Positions 31,751 to 39,967 of a stretch of DNA of 52,343 nt are shown one piece after another. The stretch comes from Actinomadura sp. KC06 (GTDB lineage: Bacteria > Actinomycetota > Actinomycetes > Streptosporangiales > Streptosporangiaceae). A model generated the notes under the pieces. The model made no database searches. It worked only from the letters and a program-made list of their open reading frames with translations, and was not told where the DNA came from. The translations under genes and the position numbers were made by a program. How positions within the stretch are numbered: position 1 is the first letter of the stretch; each line of letters begins with the position of its first letter. The DNA lies in contig NZ_SMKT01000049.1 in NCBI RefSeq assembly GCF_004348735.1, positions 1 through 52,343 of the forward strand, in the 5' to 3' direction.

Positions 31751-33217
31751 TCACATAACAATACTTTTACCCGGTCGACTCGGAGAGACGTCTTCGTCCT
31801 TCCCCGGAGCGACTCCTTCGCCCTTCGCCGGAGAGGCGGCTTCGCCCTTCGCGGGAGGGACGTTGAGGTTGCAGCGGAACATGTTCTCGGGATCGTGAAC
31901 GGCCTTGAGCGCGGCCAGCCTGTCGAAGGTGGCCGGCGTGTAGTACTCCCGGGCTTGTGCGCCGGCGTCCCGCTCGCCTTGCAGGAAGCTCGGCGAGCGG
32001 CCGAGCGCCCAGGGGGCCACGGCCTGCGTCACGGTCTGCGCGGTCTCGTGCGCCACATCACGGTCAGGCCCCTGGGGGAGCGTCACGACGCGCAGCACGT
32101 GGGACGCGTCCCGGTGGTCCACGGCGTTCGGTATCGCGGGCGGCTGCGCCAGCGCCGCACCGAGGTGGTTGAACTGCACCACCGCGAACACCTCGGCGCC
32201 GGGCCCGACCAGGTCGAGCACGGCGCCCGGAACCGACGCGTCGAACTTGCTCATCATCGCGTTCGCGCAGTAGAAATTGCGCGGCTGCTTCGGTTCGTTG
32301 TGGATCGTTCCCGATGCGGTGTAGGGCATCTCGCCGACGTTCTCGACCAGGCGCGGTCCCAGCGCCCGCAGCGGAGCGACCAGCTCCTCGCCGCTCTCGA
32401 CCGTCCCGGCATAGGCGATGCGGACGTGCGCGACGTGCCGCCCGCGCAGCGGCGCAGGCACGGCGGGCACGTCCGGTAGCGGGATCAGCCCGATGCTGGA
32501 GGACATCCGGTCCGGGACGGTCCCGGTCCACTCCCGGTAGGTCTCCAGGACGGCCGGGATCAGCTCGGTGTCGAAGTACAGACCGCCGCCGTAGAACCGG
32601 GCGACCGGGAACAGGTCGAACTCCAGCCCGGTGACGACGCCGAAGTTCCCGCCGGCGCCGCGCAGGGCCCAGAAGAGGCCGTCATCGTCGTCCGGCGTCA
32701 CGGAACGGAACTCGCCGTCGGCGGTGACCAGGTCCACCCGGCGCACGTGGTCCGCCGCGAAACCGAACGTCCGGCTCAGCAGCCCGAGCCCGCCGTTGAC
32801 GGTGTAGCCGACCACGCCGACGTCGGGGGACGAGCCGCTCAGCGGCGCCAGCCCGTGCTCGGCCGCGGCGGCGATCACCTGCTCCCACCGCGTCCCCGCC
32901 GCCGCCCACGCCGTGCGGGACGCCGGATCCACGCGGACGCCGGCCATCGGCGCCGTGTCGATCAGCACTCCGCCCTCGGTGGGCGCGTTCAGGCCGTGTC
33001 CCGTGGCCTGCACCGCGACGGCGTGGCCGTGTTCGGCGGCGTACCGGACCGCGAGCCGCACGTCCTCCGCCCCGCCGGCCCGCACCGCCACCGACGGCTC
33101 GTGCAGGTACGCGCGCTGGACGCCGCTCCGGGCATCCTCGTAGCCGGCGTCCCCGGGACGCAGCGCCACGCCGTCCAAGCGTGCCGCCAGCGTCTGAAAG
33201 GAAGTCGTGCCCGTCAC
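31751..33217 (-). CDS. FAD-dependent oxidoreductase, berberine-bridge-enzyme type
   Basis: PCMH/BBE-family flavoenzyme, 488 aa, starting at a GTG overlapping the upstream stop (GTGA). FAD-binding strands include PSVAVRAGGAEDVRLAVRYA and H74 in VQATGHGLN, the expected 8-alpha-histidyl attachment site. The second covalent Cys of bicovalent members is not seen (VGVVGYTVNGGLG). Substrate-domain and C-terminal BBE motifs YYTPATFDRLAALKAVHDPE and MFRCNLNVPP are present. About 30 further residues form an 8-residue repeat (PAKGEAAS, PAKGEGVA, PGKDEDVS) with no counterpart known to me. It probably oxidises the aromatic polyketide; last gene of the PKS operon. Confidence 0.92.
   Translation of the reverse strand: MTGTTSFQTLAARLDGVALRPGDAGYEDARSGVQRAYLHEPSVAVRAGGAEDVRLAVRYAAEHGHAVAVQATGHGLNAPTEGGVLIDTAPMAGVRVDPASRTAWAAAGTRWEQVIAAAAEHGLAPLSGSSPDVGVVGYTVNGGLGLLSRTFGFAADHVRRVDLVTADGEFRSVTPDDDDGLFWALRGAGGNFGVVTGLEFDLFPVARFYGGGLYFDTELIPAVLETYREWTGTVPDRMSSSIGLIPLPDVPAVPAPLRGRHVAHVRIAYAGTVESGEELVAPLRALGPRLVENVGEMPYTASGTIHNEPKQPRNFYCANAMMSKFDASVPGAVLDLVGPGAEVFAVVQFNHLGAALAQPPAIPNAVDHRDASHVLRVVTLPQGPDRDVAHETAQTVTQAVAPWALGRSPSFLQGERDAGAQAREYYTPATFDRLAALKAVHDPENMFRCNLNVPPAKGEAASPAKGEGVAPGKDEDVSPSRPGKSIVM
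31782..31853. repeat. 24-bp tandem repeat x3 coding for the flavoenzyme tail
   Basis: GGAG-anchored units start at 31782, 31806 and 31830 (exact 24-bp period), with a fourth partial unit at 31854. The repeat keeps the reading frame and encodes the degenerate octapeptide PAKGExxS after the normal end of the BBE domain. Confidence 0.85.
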
Positions 33218-33666
33218 GACTTCGCCAGGAGGTCGTCGCGCGTGACGGTGCGGTGCCGCACCAGCAGGCCGCCGTCCGAACTGACCAGTTCGTCGCGCAT
33301 GACGGTGCTCGTGGTGAGGTTCGTCACGCCGTCGATGGTGTCGAAGACCGGGACGTAGCACGTCGTGCGCAGAACTTCGTCCGACGACGGCTCGACAATG
33401 ACGTTGAACACGAAATGGCGGCGGATGGCGCCCTGGTCGTTGAGCCGCGCCACCGTCTTCTCGCCCAGTTCCGTCAACTCCTCCCTGCCCTTGACCGGGT
33501 CCGGCAGGCCATTGGACTCGAAGACCCCGTCGGCGGTGAAGGTCTCGGCCCAAACGGCGATATCGCCGTCATCCAGCGCCTGCATCTGCATCGCATAGAA
33601 CTGGTCGACACGGCTGTAGACCTCGGCCGGCACGGCCGAGCCCGCGGAGGTGACCGTTTTCCCCAT
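33214..33666 (-). CDS. NTF2/SnoaL-like protein 1
   Basis: Cone-shaped NTF2-fold protein, 150 aa: helix VYSRVDQFYAMQMQALDDGD, AVWAETFTADGVFES, GREELTELGEKT, RRHFVFNVIVEPSSDEVLRT and a C-terminal strand LVRHRTVTRDDLLAKS. Members in aromatic polyketide pathways act as cyclases (SnoaL) or, with a reductase, as hydroxylases (SnoaL2/AclR). The second NTF2-like gene follows on its upstream side. Stop overlaps the flavoenzyme GTG, so the two products may work in sequence. The reaction is not readable from sequence. Confidence 0.85.
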   Translation of the reverse strand: MGKTVTSAGSAVPAEVYSRVDQFYAMQMQALDDGDIAVWAETFTADGVFESNGLPDPVKGREELTELGEKTVARLNDQGAIRRHFVFNVIVEPSSDEVLRTTCYVPVFDTIDGVTNLTTSTVMRDELVSSDGGLLVRHRTVTRDDLLAKS

Positions 33667-33722
33667 GACTGACTCCTTCTCTCATCCGAGTTCTCTCATC
33701 TGTGTTCTCAACCGATGTGTTC

Positions 33723-34205
33723 TCAGCCGACCGGCAGGCTCGGCGTCCCGGCGTTCAGCCGGCCGAGGTCGTCGCGTTCTATCTCGCGGGATATGACCCG
33801 CCAGGTCGTCCCGGACCTGCGCAGCACGTCATGGATCATCGCGGCCGACTGCAGGCAGGCGCCGCGCTCGGCGTCGATGACCAGGAAAAGCCCGTAGAAC
33901 CTCGCGTGGATCAGAGCGCCGTGGGCGGTGAAGGTGAAACCGTGCACGCAGTGCCTGCGCTGGATGCCCTTCTCGTGGAACGAGGCGTCCAGTTTCCAGA
34001 CCGCGGGCTCGAAGTCCGCCTTCTTCACCGGCGAACCGTGACCGAGCACCTTGGTCGTCATCGTCGCGTCGTCGTCGAAGACGTCCAGCCATTCCTGGGT
34101 GCGGCCCCGGTCGCGGGCGTCCAGCTGATCCAGGTAGAACCGTCTCAGCTCGTAATACCTCGCCGGGGACACCGTGCGCTCCTGCCGGGAGTCGACCGGC
34201 ATCAT
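33723..34205 (-). CDS. NTF2/SnoaL-like protein 2
   Basis: Second NTF2-fold protein of the cluster, 160 aa: SPARYYELRRFYLDQLDARD, EWLDVFDDDATMTTKVLG, FHEKGIQRRHCVHGFTFTA, LIHARFYGLFLVIDA and TTWRVISREIERDDLGRLNA. It is divergent in sequence from protein 1, so they are not a recent duplicate and may form a heteromer. ATG 34205 follows GGGGA; an adjacent ATG at 34202 is equally possible. Between the MBL-fold gene and NTF2 protein 1. Candidate cyclase or hydroxylase partner. Confidence 0.85.
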   Translation of the reverse strand: MMPVDSRQERTVSPARYYELRRFYLDQLDARDRGRTQEWLDVFDDDATMTTKVLGHGSPVKKADFEPAVWKLDASFHEKGIQRRHCVHGFTFTAHGALIHARFYGLFLVIDAERGACLQSAAMIHDVLRRSGTTWRVISREIERDDLGRLNAGTPSLPVG

Positions 34206-34251
34206 CGTTTCCCCTTCCTCGGACCCTGGGTTCCGGCCCGTCGTTTCCCGG

Positions 34252-35184
34252 CTACGCCAGGCAGGCCGGCAGGCGGCCGCCGTTGAACTCGACCATTTCT
34301 CCGAACACGCCGGGCACATCGATCTCCGCACCGAGCGGCAGTTCCGGGCGCTCGATCTCCAGATAAGCCCGGTGCAGGTTCCCGACCAGCCGCTCCGGGT
34401 CGATCAGGTCGCCGAAGTCGCCGAGCCCGTGGGCGCGGGCGGTCTGGAGCGGCGAGATCCCCGCGGCGACGCCCTCGCGGGCCAGGTAGAGGATCCGCCG
34501 CAGGTAGCGCTCCGTCTCGTCGAAGACCTCGGGCCCGCTGATCCGGCCGTGCCCGCCGACCACGGTCTCCGCCCCGAAGGCGCGGAGCCGGTCCAGCGCC
34601 GCGAGGGAGCCGCGGACGGAACCCATCAGGCAGAACGGGGTGCAGCCGGGGAGCGCCACGTCGCCGGTGAAGAGCACCCGCGCGTCCGGCACCCACACCA
34701 CGATGTCGCCGGTGCTGTGCGCCGGGCCGACGTGGTGCAGCTCGACGGGCCGGTCGCCGAGCAGCAGCGTCATGCTCCGCGCGAACGTGACCGTCGGGGG
34801 CCGCAGGGTCAGCTCGCCCCACTCGACGTCCGGCCACAGCGTCTGCAGCCCCATGCCGACCGCCTCCATCTCCGGCCCGGTCAGCTCATGCGCGATGATC
34901 GTGGCGGACGGATCGAAGACGCAGTTCCCGAAGACGTGGTCGCCGTGGCTGTGGGTGTTGATCACGGTCCGCACGGTGCCCCGCCCGAGCCCCTCGGCCG
35001 CCGCCCGCAGCCCCTCGGCGCGCGACCTGGTCGCGGCCGTGTCCACCAGGACCGGCCCGTCGGGCCCGACGATCGCGCCGGCGTTGCTGAGGCACCAGCC
35101 GCCCGGCGGCTGGAGGAACGCGTGGACGCCGTCCGCCACCTCGTGGAGCCGGCCGAGAGGGGCCCGGAGCGCGGCGGTGCTCAC
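34252..35184 (-). CDS. Metallo-beta-lactamase-fold cyclase/thioesterase (ActIV-like)
   Basis: MBL-superfamily hydrolase of 310 aa. Metal-binding motif INTHSHGDHVFGN (HxHxDH-type), later metal-site residues in HVGPAHSTGDIVVWVPDARV and LFTGDVALPG, and VVGGHGRISGPE near the C-terminus. The actinorhodin enzyme ActIV is of this fold and closes the second ring while releasing the bicyclic intermediate from ACP; the neighbourhood (aromatase/cyclase and ACP directly upstream) supports the same role. GTG start overlaps the aromatase stop as GTGA. An alternative is a hydrolase acting on a later lactone or thioester. Confidence 0.85.
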   Translation of the reverse strand: MSTAALRAPLGRLHEVADGVHAFLQPPGGWCLSNAGAIVGPDGPVLVDTAATRSRAEGLRAAAEGLGRGTVRTVINTHSHGDHVFGNCVFDPSATIIAHELTGPEMEAVGMGLQTLWPDVEWGELTLRPPTVTFARSMTLLLGDRPVELHHVGPAHSTGDIVVWVPDARVLFTGDVALPGCTPFCLMGSVRGSLAALDRLRAFGAETVVGGHGRISGPEVFDETERYLRRILYLAREGVAAGISPLQTARAHGLGDFGDLIDPERLVGNLHRAYLEIERPELPLGAEIDVPGVFGEMVEFNGGRLPACLA

Positions 35185-36140
35185 CGGGGCGCGCTGATCG
35201 ACGCGGCGTGGCGGGACGCGTGCTCCATCGTGACCCTGCTGTTGGCCGACAGCGCGGCGCGGATGCGGTCCGCCGCCTCGTCCGGCTTGACGGACGGGCC
35301 GTACACGTCCGCCACCCCGGCGGGGTCCATCAGGAACGTGTGCGTGGAGCGGATCCGCGACCCCGACTGGTCGGTGTGGAACGCCCAGCATCCGCTGTGC
35401 CCGAGCAGCATCCGCGGTGGCCGGGTCTGCTTGTAGACGATCGAGCCGTCCGGCATCGGCACCCGGATCGACCGGGTGGTGTGGGTCGAACCGTCCGGCG
35501 CGCGCGTCCGCATGGTCATGTCCTGCGTGCCGCCCGTCCCCTTCACCAGGTCGAGGCCGGCGACGTGGGGCAGCCGCTCCGGCCAGCGGCCCGCGTCCCA
35601 GACGAAGTCGCGGGCGGCCTCCGCCGGTCCGGCCAGTTCGATCGACTCGCTGAACGTCCGCAGCCAGGCGCCCGCACCGCCGGGCAGGGCCGCGACCGTC
35701 CGCAGCGCCTCCAGCTCCACCGACCCGTTGTGGTCCAGCTCCCGGGCGATCCGCTCGCGCGCCCCGGCCTGGTCAGGCGGCGGGTTGAAGCGGTGCTCGA
35801 GCACCACCCTCGTCCGGCCGCCGTCGAGCGGGTGGAAGGTCCAGCCGCCGCCCATCAGGCCGAACAGCGGGTTGTCGTGGTCCTGCCTGAACGTGACCCG
35901 CAGGCCGGCCGCGTCGAACTCGCGGCGGGACCGCCAGGTGTTCACCTCGCCGTCGGACACGGTCGCCCAGATGTGGAAGCGGTCGCCCTCCGCCGAGCGC
36001 TCCAGCACCCGCGTGTGGATCGTGGGACGGAAGATCACCGGCCACAGCGAGACGTCCGTGATGAGTTCGTAGACCGTCGACGGCGCCGCGTCCACGACGG
36101 TCTCGTGACGGGCGTGAATCTCCGACGATGCCGTTTCCAT
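35181..36140 (-). CDS. Didomain aromatase/cyclase (ActVII-like)
   Basis: Two START/SRPBCC helix-grip domains in 319 aa. Domain 1 (about 1-150): HARHETVVDAAPSTVYELIT, DVSLWPVIFRPTIHTRVLER, DRFHIWATVSDGEVNTWRSR. Domain 2 (about 160-310): FSESIELAGPAEAARDFVWD, AGRWPERLPHVAGLDLVKG, GHSGCWAFHTDQSGSRI. Didomain ARO/CYC proteins work on C9-reduced chains, catalysing C7-C12 cyclisation and first-ring aromatisation, which agrees with the ActIII-like reductase here. ATG overlaps the ACP stop (ATGA). Confidence 0.94.
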   Translation of the reverse strand: METASSEIHARHETVVDAAPSTVYELITDVSLWPVIFRPTIHTRVLERSAEGDRFHIWATVSDGEVNTWRSRREFDAAGLRVTFRQDHDNPLFGLMGGGWTFHPLDGGRTRVVLEHRFNPPPDQAGARERIARELDHNGSVELEALRTVAALPGGAGAWLRTFSESIELAGPAEAARDFVWDAGRWPERLPHVAGLDLVKGTGGTQDMTMRTRAPDGSTHTTRSIRVPMPDGSIVYKQTRPPRMLLGHSGCWAFHTDQSGSRIRSTHTFLMDPAGVADVYGPSVKPDEAADRIRAALSANSRVTMEHASRHAASISAPR

Positions 36141-36400
36141 CAGGCGGTCGCCCCGGTCGAGGAGTTCACCCGGTCGAGGATGTGGCGAAGGGTGCGCAGA
36201 TCGGTCACCTCTTCGTCCGGGATGTCGACGTCGAACCGCTCCTTGATGCGCGCCGCCATCTCCATCAGCGCGAGCGAGTCGTAACCGAGGTCGTACAGGT
36301 CGGCGTCGATGATCTCCTGCCCGTCGTCCAGCTGCTGCACCGAGCCGGCGGCCTCGACGAGAATCGACCGCAGATCGCCGTATTTCATTCGGTCGCTCAT
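36140..36400 (-). CDS. Acyl carrier protein of the type II PKS
   Basis: ACP of 86 aa with phosphopantetheine Ser42 in LYDLGYDSLALMEMAARI and the acidic helix-II surface expected for type II PKS ACPs (KERFDVDIPDEEV). It carries the growing chain between KS/CLF, ketoreductase and cyclases. GGGAGATC precedes the ATG on the minus strand. It is separated from KS/CLF by two methyltransferase genes, whereas ACP usually follows CLF directly; this suggests insertion or rearrangement. Confidence 0.96.
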   Translation of the reverse strand: MSDRMKYGDLRSILVEAAGSVQQLDDGQEIIDADLYDLGYDSLALMEMAARIKERFDVDIPDEEVTDLRTLRHILDRVNSSTGATA

Positions 36401-36447
36401 GATCTCCCCTGTTTCTCTCTGCTGGGACAAATGCCGGTGCGCCGGCG

Positions 36448-37494
36448 TCAGGACGGCACGGCCACGACGACGCTCGACGGCGACGCCAGACCGACCGTTT
36501 CGCTCAGCCGCAGCCCGGCCTTTTCGAAGACCTCGATGAATTCCTCTTCCGTGCGGTCCCGGCCCTCGCTCAGCGCCATCATCGTGATGTCCATGAACTT
36601 CCCGGGATGCGGCGCGTCGCCCTCCGGGAGCAGCGGGTCGATCACCAGGACCCGGCCGGACGGGGACATGACGCGGCGGATGTTCGTCAGCACGGTGATC
36701 ACGTCGTCGTCGCCCAGCTGGTGAAGGACGTGCGAGATCGTGTAGACGTCCCCGCCCGCGGGCACCGACCGCCGGTAGTCGCCGCCGACGAGCTCGGCCC
36801 GGTCGAGGACCCCCGCGTCCCGGAGCACCTGCTCGGCGCCGGGCACCACATGGGGCTGGTCGAACACCACGCCCTTCATGTCGGGGTACTTGGCCAGGAT
36901 CGACGCGAGCAGATGCCCGTGCGCGCCGCCGATGTCGACCAGCTTGCGCGCCCCGGTGAGGTCGTAGGCCTCGATGGCGGCCTGCTGCGTCTGCCCGGCC
37001 GCGTTCCCCATCGCACCGCTGAACAGTTCGTTCATTTCCGGGTGCCGGGACAGGTAGGTGAACAGCTCCTCGCCGTTCACATGGTCGAACGCGGGCTTTC
37101 CGGTGCGAATGGAGTAGCCGATCTCCGCGTAGGCGTTCCGCATGAACGGCTTGCCCTGCAGGCGGAACACATCGCGGAGCGAATTCGACGTGTCGGACCG
37201 CAGGATCTCCGCCAGCGGGGTGAGCCCGAAAGTGCGGCGGGACGTCTCGGTGAAGACGCCCTTGCTCGCCATCGCCCGCAGGACCCGGTACAGGCCGTTC
37301 GGGTCGCTTCCGGTGCGCTGCGCCAGTTCGTCCACGGAAAGCGGGCCGTCCACCAGCTCGTCGGCGATGCCGATCTCCGCGATCGCGGAGAGCATGAAGC
37401 CCATGCGCAGACCGCTGTGGAAGTCCCACATCTTGCTCAGCACGGCGTCCTCGCCATCGGACCCGACCGTGCTGCTCGCTGTTTTCTCGGGCAT
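36448..37494 (-). CDS. O-methyltransferase-family protein 2
   Basis: SAM-dependent methyltransferase of 348 aa with N-terminal winged-helix dimerisation domain (LSAIAEIGIADELVDGPLSV, LYRVLRAMASKGVFTE) and a complete motif I, KLVDIGGAHGHLLASIL. The potential catalytic His is in ISHVLHQLGDDDVITVL. C-terminal VIDPLLPEGDAPHPGKFMD is family-typical. Clearly paralogous to the next gene upstream (37579-38664), sharing long segments such as ADELVDGPLSVDELA. Likely methylates a phenolic hydroxyl of the polyketide. Confidence 0.92.
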   Translation of the reverse strand: MPEKTASSTVGSDGEDAVLSKMWDFHSGLRMGFMLSAIAEIGIADELVDGPLSVDELAQRTGSDPNGLYRVLRAMASKGVFTETSRRTFGLTPLAEILRSDTSNSLRDVFRLQGKPFMRNAYAEIGYSIRTGKPAFDHVNGEELFTYLSRHPEMNELFSGAMGNAAGQTQQAAIEAYDLTGARKLVDIGGAHGHLLASILAKYPDMKGVVFDQPHVVPGAEQVLRDAGVLDRAELVGGDYRRSVPAGGDVYTISHVLHQLGDDDVITVLTNIRRVMSPSGRVLVIDPLLPEGDAPHPGKFMDITMMALSEGRDRTEEEFIEVFEKAGLRLSETVGLASPSSVVVAVPS

Positions 37495-37578
37495 GTTCGA
37501 TCCCTTCCGCTGCAGGGGGATCGGCGAATCCGACCTTCGCCGACCACCTTCCGCGCCAGGTCGGTGGCGTCTGGGGGA

Positions 37579-38664
37579 TCAGGCCGGCGTCGCGACGACC
37601 ACGGCCGACGGCAGCGCGCGGCCGTGCACGGAGTCCTGCCGCAGCCCGGCCTTCTCGAAGAGCCGGTTGAGCTCGGCCTCCGTCCGGTCCCTGATCGGGC
37701 CGAGCAGGAGCATGGTGGCGTCCAGGACCTTGTTCAGATGCGGGACGTCGCCCTCCGGCAGCACCGGGTCGATGATCAGCACCCGGCCGGTCGGCGGCAT
37801 CACCTGCCGGATGCTCTTCAGCAGGGTGATCGCCTCCTCGTCGCCGATCCGGTGGAGGACCTGCGGGAGCAGGTACACGTCGGCGTCGGCCGGCAGTTCC
37901 GACTCCAGGTAGTTCGCGCCGACCAGCTCCGCCCTGTCGGCGACCCCGGCCTCGCCGAGCACCTGCTCCGCGCGCGGGACGATGAACGGCTGGTCGACGT
38001 ACACGCCCCGCATCTCCGGGTACTGGCTCAGAATGGTCGCCAGCAGGCGCCCGTGCATCTCCCCGATGTCGACCAGCTTGCGCACCCCGGTCAGGTCGTA
38101 GCCCTCCAGCGCGGCGTGCTGCATGCGCCGGGCCGCGGTCCCCGTGAAGCTCTCGAACAGGTCCTTGGTCTCCGGACGGTGCGCGAAGTACTGGAACAGC
38201 GGCATGCCGTTCGCGTACTCGAACGCCGGTGTGCCGGTGCGCAGCGTGTGCCCGACCTCCGCGAAGGTGTCCCGCATGCACTTCTGGCCGTGCATCCGGA
38301 AGGCGTCGCGCAGCGAGTTCGGCAGGTCGGACCGCAGGATCTGCGCGAGCTGGGTGAGGGCGAACGTGCGGTGCGACGTCTCGGTGAAGACGCCCCTGGT
38401 CGCCACGGCGCGGAGCATGCGGTAGAGGGCGTCCGGGTCGCTTCCGGTGCGCTCCGCCAGCTCGTCCACGGAGAGCGGGCCGTCCACCAGCTCGTCGGCG
38501 ACGCCGATCTCGGCGATCGCCTGGAGCATGGCGGCGAGCGGCATGCCGCTGAGCAGCCAGATCATCTCGCTGAACAGCGAGTCGCTGTGCAGCTCCGCCC
38601 TGGCGCTCATCGCGGCCTGCTCCTGGACGCCGCTGGGAATGGTGCTCGTTGCCTGGTCAGTCAT
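37579..38664 (-). CDS. O-methyltransferase-family protein 3, degenerate SAM motif
   Basis: Paralogue of protein 2, 361 aa, with the same layout (LQAIAEIGVADELVDGPLSV, LYRMLRAVATRGVFTETSHR, VLHRIGDEEAITLL, VIDPVLPEGDVPHLNKVLD). Motif I is altered: KLVDIGEMHGRLLATIL, with E-M replacing G-A of the paralogue at the glycine-rich turn that contacts SAM. It may bind SAM differently, act as a SAM-assisted hydroxylase as RdmB does, or be a structural partner of protein 2. GGAGG lies 6 nt upstream of the ATG. Between CLF and MT2 in the operon. Confidence 0.88.
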   Translation of the reverse strand: MTDQATSTIPSGVQEQAAMSARAELHSDSLFSEMIWLLSGMPLAAMLQAIAEIGVADELVDGPLSVDELAERTGSDPDALYRMLRAVATRGVFTETSHRTFALTQLAQILRSDLPNSLRDAFRMHGQKCMRDTFAEVGHTLRTGTPAFEYANGMPLFQYFAHRPETKDLFESFTGTAARRMQHAALEGYDLTGVRKLVDIGEMHGRLLATILSQYPEMRGVYVDQPFIVPRAEQVLGEAGVADRAELVGANYLESELPADADVYLLPQVLHRIGDEEAITLLKSIRQVMPPTGRVLIIDPVLPEGDVPHLNKVLDATMLLLGPIRDRTEAELNRLFEKAGLRQDSVHGRALPSAVVVATPA

Positions 38665-38707
38665 GATGGTCCTCCATTTCCTGTCTGATTCGTCGCTGGT
38701 ACCGAAT

Positions 38708-38774
38708 GGCAGTGACCGGTCGAATAGGCAGTGACCCGTCGAATGGGCGGTGACCGGTCGATTAGGCGGTGACC
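38708..38774. repeat. 19-bp tandem repeat x3.5 across the CLF stop
   Basis: Units GGCAGTGACCGGTCGAATA (38708), a near copy at 38727, GGCGGTGACCGGTCGATTA (38746) and a partial copy at 38765 follow an exact 19-bp period. The third unit contains the CLF stop and the partial unit its last codons (VVTA); the other units lie in the 97-bp spacer before methyltransferase 3. Confidence 0.85.
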
Positions 38775-39967
38775 ACCAATGCCGAATTGAAGCCGCCGCG
38801 GCCGCGCGCCAGCACGAGCGCGACGCCGATCTTCGCCTCCCGCGGTTCCACGACCACGTCGACGGCGTACTCGTCCGGGACGGTCCGGGTGTGCGGAGTC
38901 GGCGGGATCACGCCGTCGCGGATGCTCAGCAGCGCGGTGACCACGTCCAGCGGACCGCCGCCGGCGAGCAGCCGTCCGACCCCCGACTTGGGCACGGTGA
39001 CGGGGACGCCCCTCGGGCCGAAGACCTCCGCGATGCCGTCCGCCTCGCTCCGGTCCTTCTCGGGGACGCCCGCGCCGTCGGCGAACACGACGTCCACCTG
39101 GCCGGGCTCGACCCCGGCGTCGGCGAGCGCGAGCCGGATCGCCCGCGCCAGGTTGGACGGACGCCCGCTGCCCGGCGGCGGATCGAACGTCGAGGCGTGC
39201 CCGGCCACCCGTCCGTACCGGGCGGCGGGCGGACGCTCCGGGTCGTCGTGTTCGAGCACCAGCATCGCGCCGCCCTCGCCGGGCACGTAGCCGCGGGCGG
39301 CGGCGTCGAAGGGCAGGTAGGCGTCCGAGACGTCCTCGGCGGTGCTCACTTCGCCGCCGGAGACGTGCGAGAGCCACCCCCACGGATCGAACGCCGAGTC
39401 GAGGCCGCCGGTCACCATCAGCTTGGCGCCGCGGCGCAGGTTGCGGCGGGCCTGGCCGATCGCGTCGAGGCCGCCCGCCTGGTCGGCCACCAGGACCCCG
39501 CTGGCGGCGCGCATGCCGTTGCGGATGGATATCTGTCCGGTGTTCGCCGCGTAGAACCAGGCGAACGACTCGTACACGCTGACCTGGGATGGTCCCTGCG
39601 TCCACAGTTTCTTGAACTCGTGGTGCGTGAACTCCCAGCCGGCCGAGGCGTTGGACGTGACGACGCCCATCTCGAAGTCGTCGTAATCGCGATCGGTGAC
39701 TCCGGCGTCCGCCAGCGCTTCGTCGCCCGCTACGAGCGCCAGCTGCGTCACCCTGTCCGTCTGCGGGATGAGACGGCTCGGCAGATGCTTCGAGACGTCG
39801 AAGCCGACGATCTGACCGGCCAATCGCGCGCTGTAGCGGGACGCGTCGTACCGCTGGATCGGACGGATCCAGGTGCGGCCGTCGAGAACGGCTTTCCAGT
39901 GCGTCTCCACACCGGCGCCGTCCCCCGCCATGATCCCGATTCCGGTCACGATGGGGGCAGTGCTCAT
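38762..39967 (-). CDS. Chain-length factor (KSbeta)
   Basis: Partner of KSalpha, 401 aa, which initiates chains by malonyl decarboxylation and sets chain length. The active-site Cys is replaced by Gln163 in [11 protein letters not shown], the hallmark of CLF. The gate residues matching act CLF F109/T112/F116 are W111, T114 and F118 in [11 protein letters not shown], all bulky except T, so the cavity should accommodate a C16 octaketide. Other matches to act [21 protein letters not shown] and [21 protein letters not shown] overlaps the KSalpha stop (ATGA). A 19-bp tandem repeat begins in its last codons. Confidence 0.96.
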   Translation of the reverse strand: MSTAPIVTGIGIMAGDGAGVETHWKAVLDGRTWIRPIQRYDASRYSARLAGQIVGFDVSKHLPSRLIPQTDRVTQLALVAGDEALADAGVTDRDYDDFEMGVVTSNASAGWEFTHHEFKKLWTQGPSQVSVYESFAWFYAANTGQISIRNGMRAASGVLVADQAGGLDAIGQARRNLRRGAKLMVTGGLDSAFDPWGWLSHVSGGEVSTAEDVSDAYLPFDAAARGYVPGEGGAMLVLEHDDPERPPAARYGRVAGHASTFDPPPGSGRPSNLARAIRLALADAGVEPGQVDVVFADGAGVPEKDRSEADGIAEVFGPRGVPVTVPKSGVGRLLAGGGPLDVVTALLSIRDGVIPPTPHTRTVPDEYAVDVVVEPREAKIGVALVLARGRGGFNSALVVTA

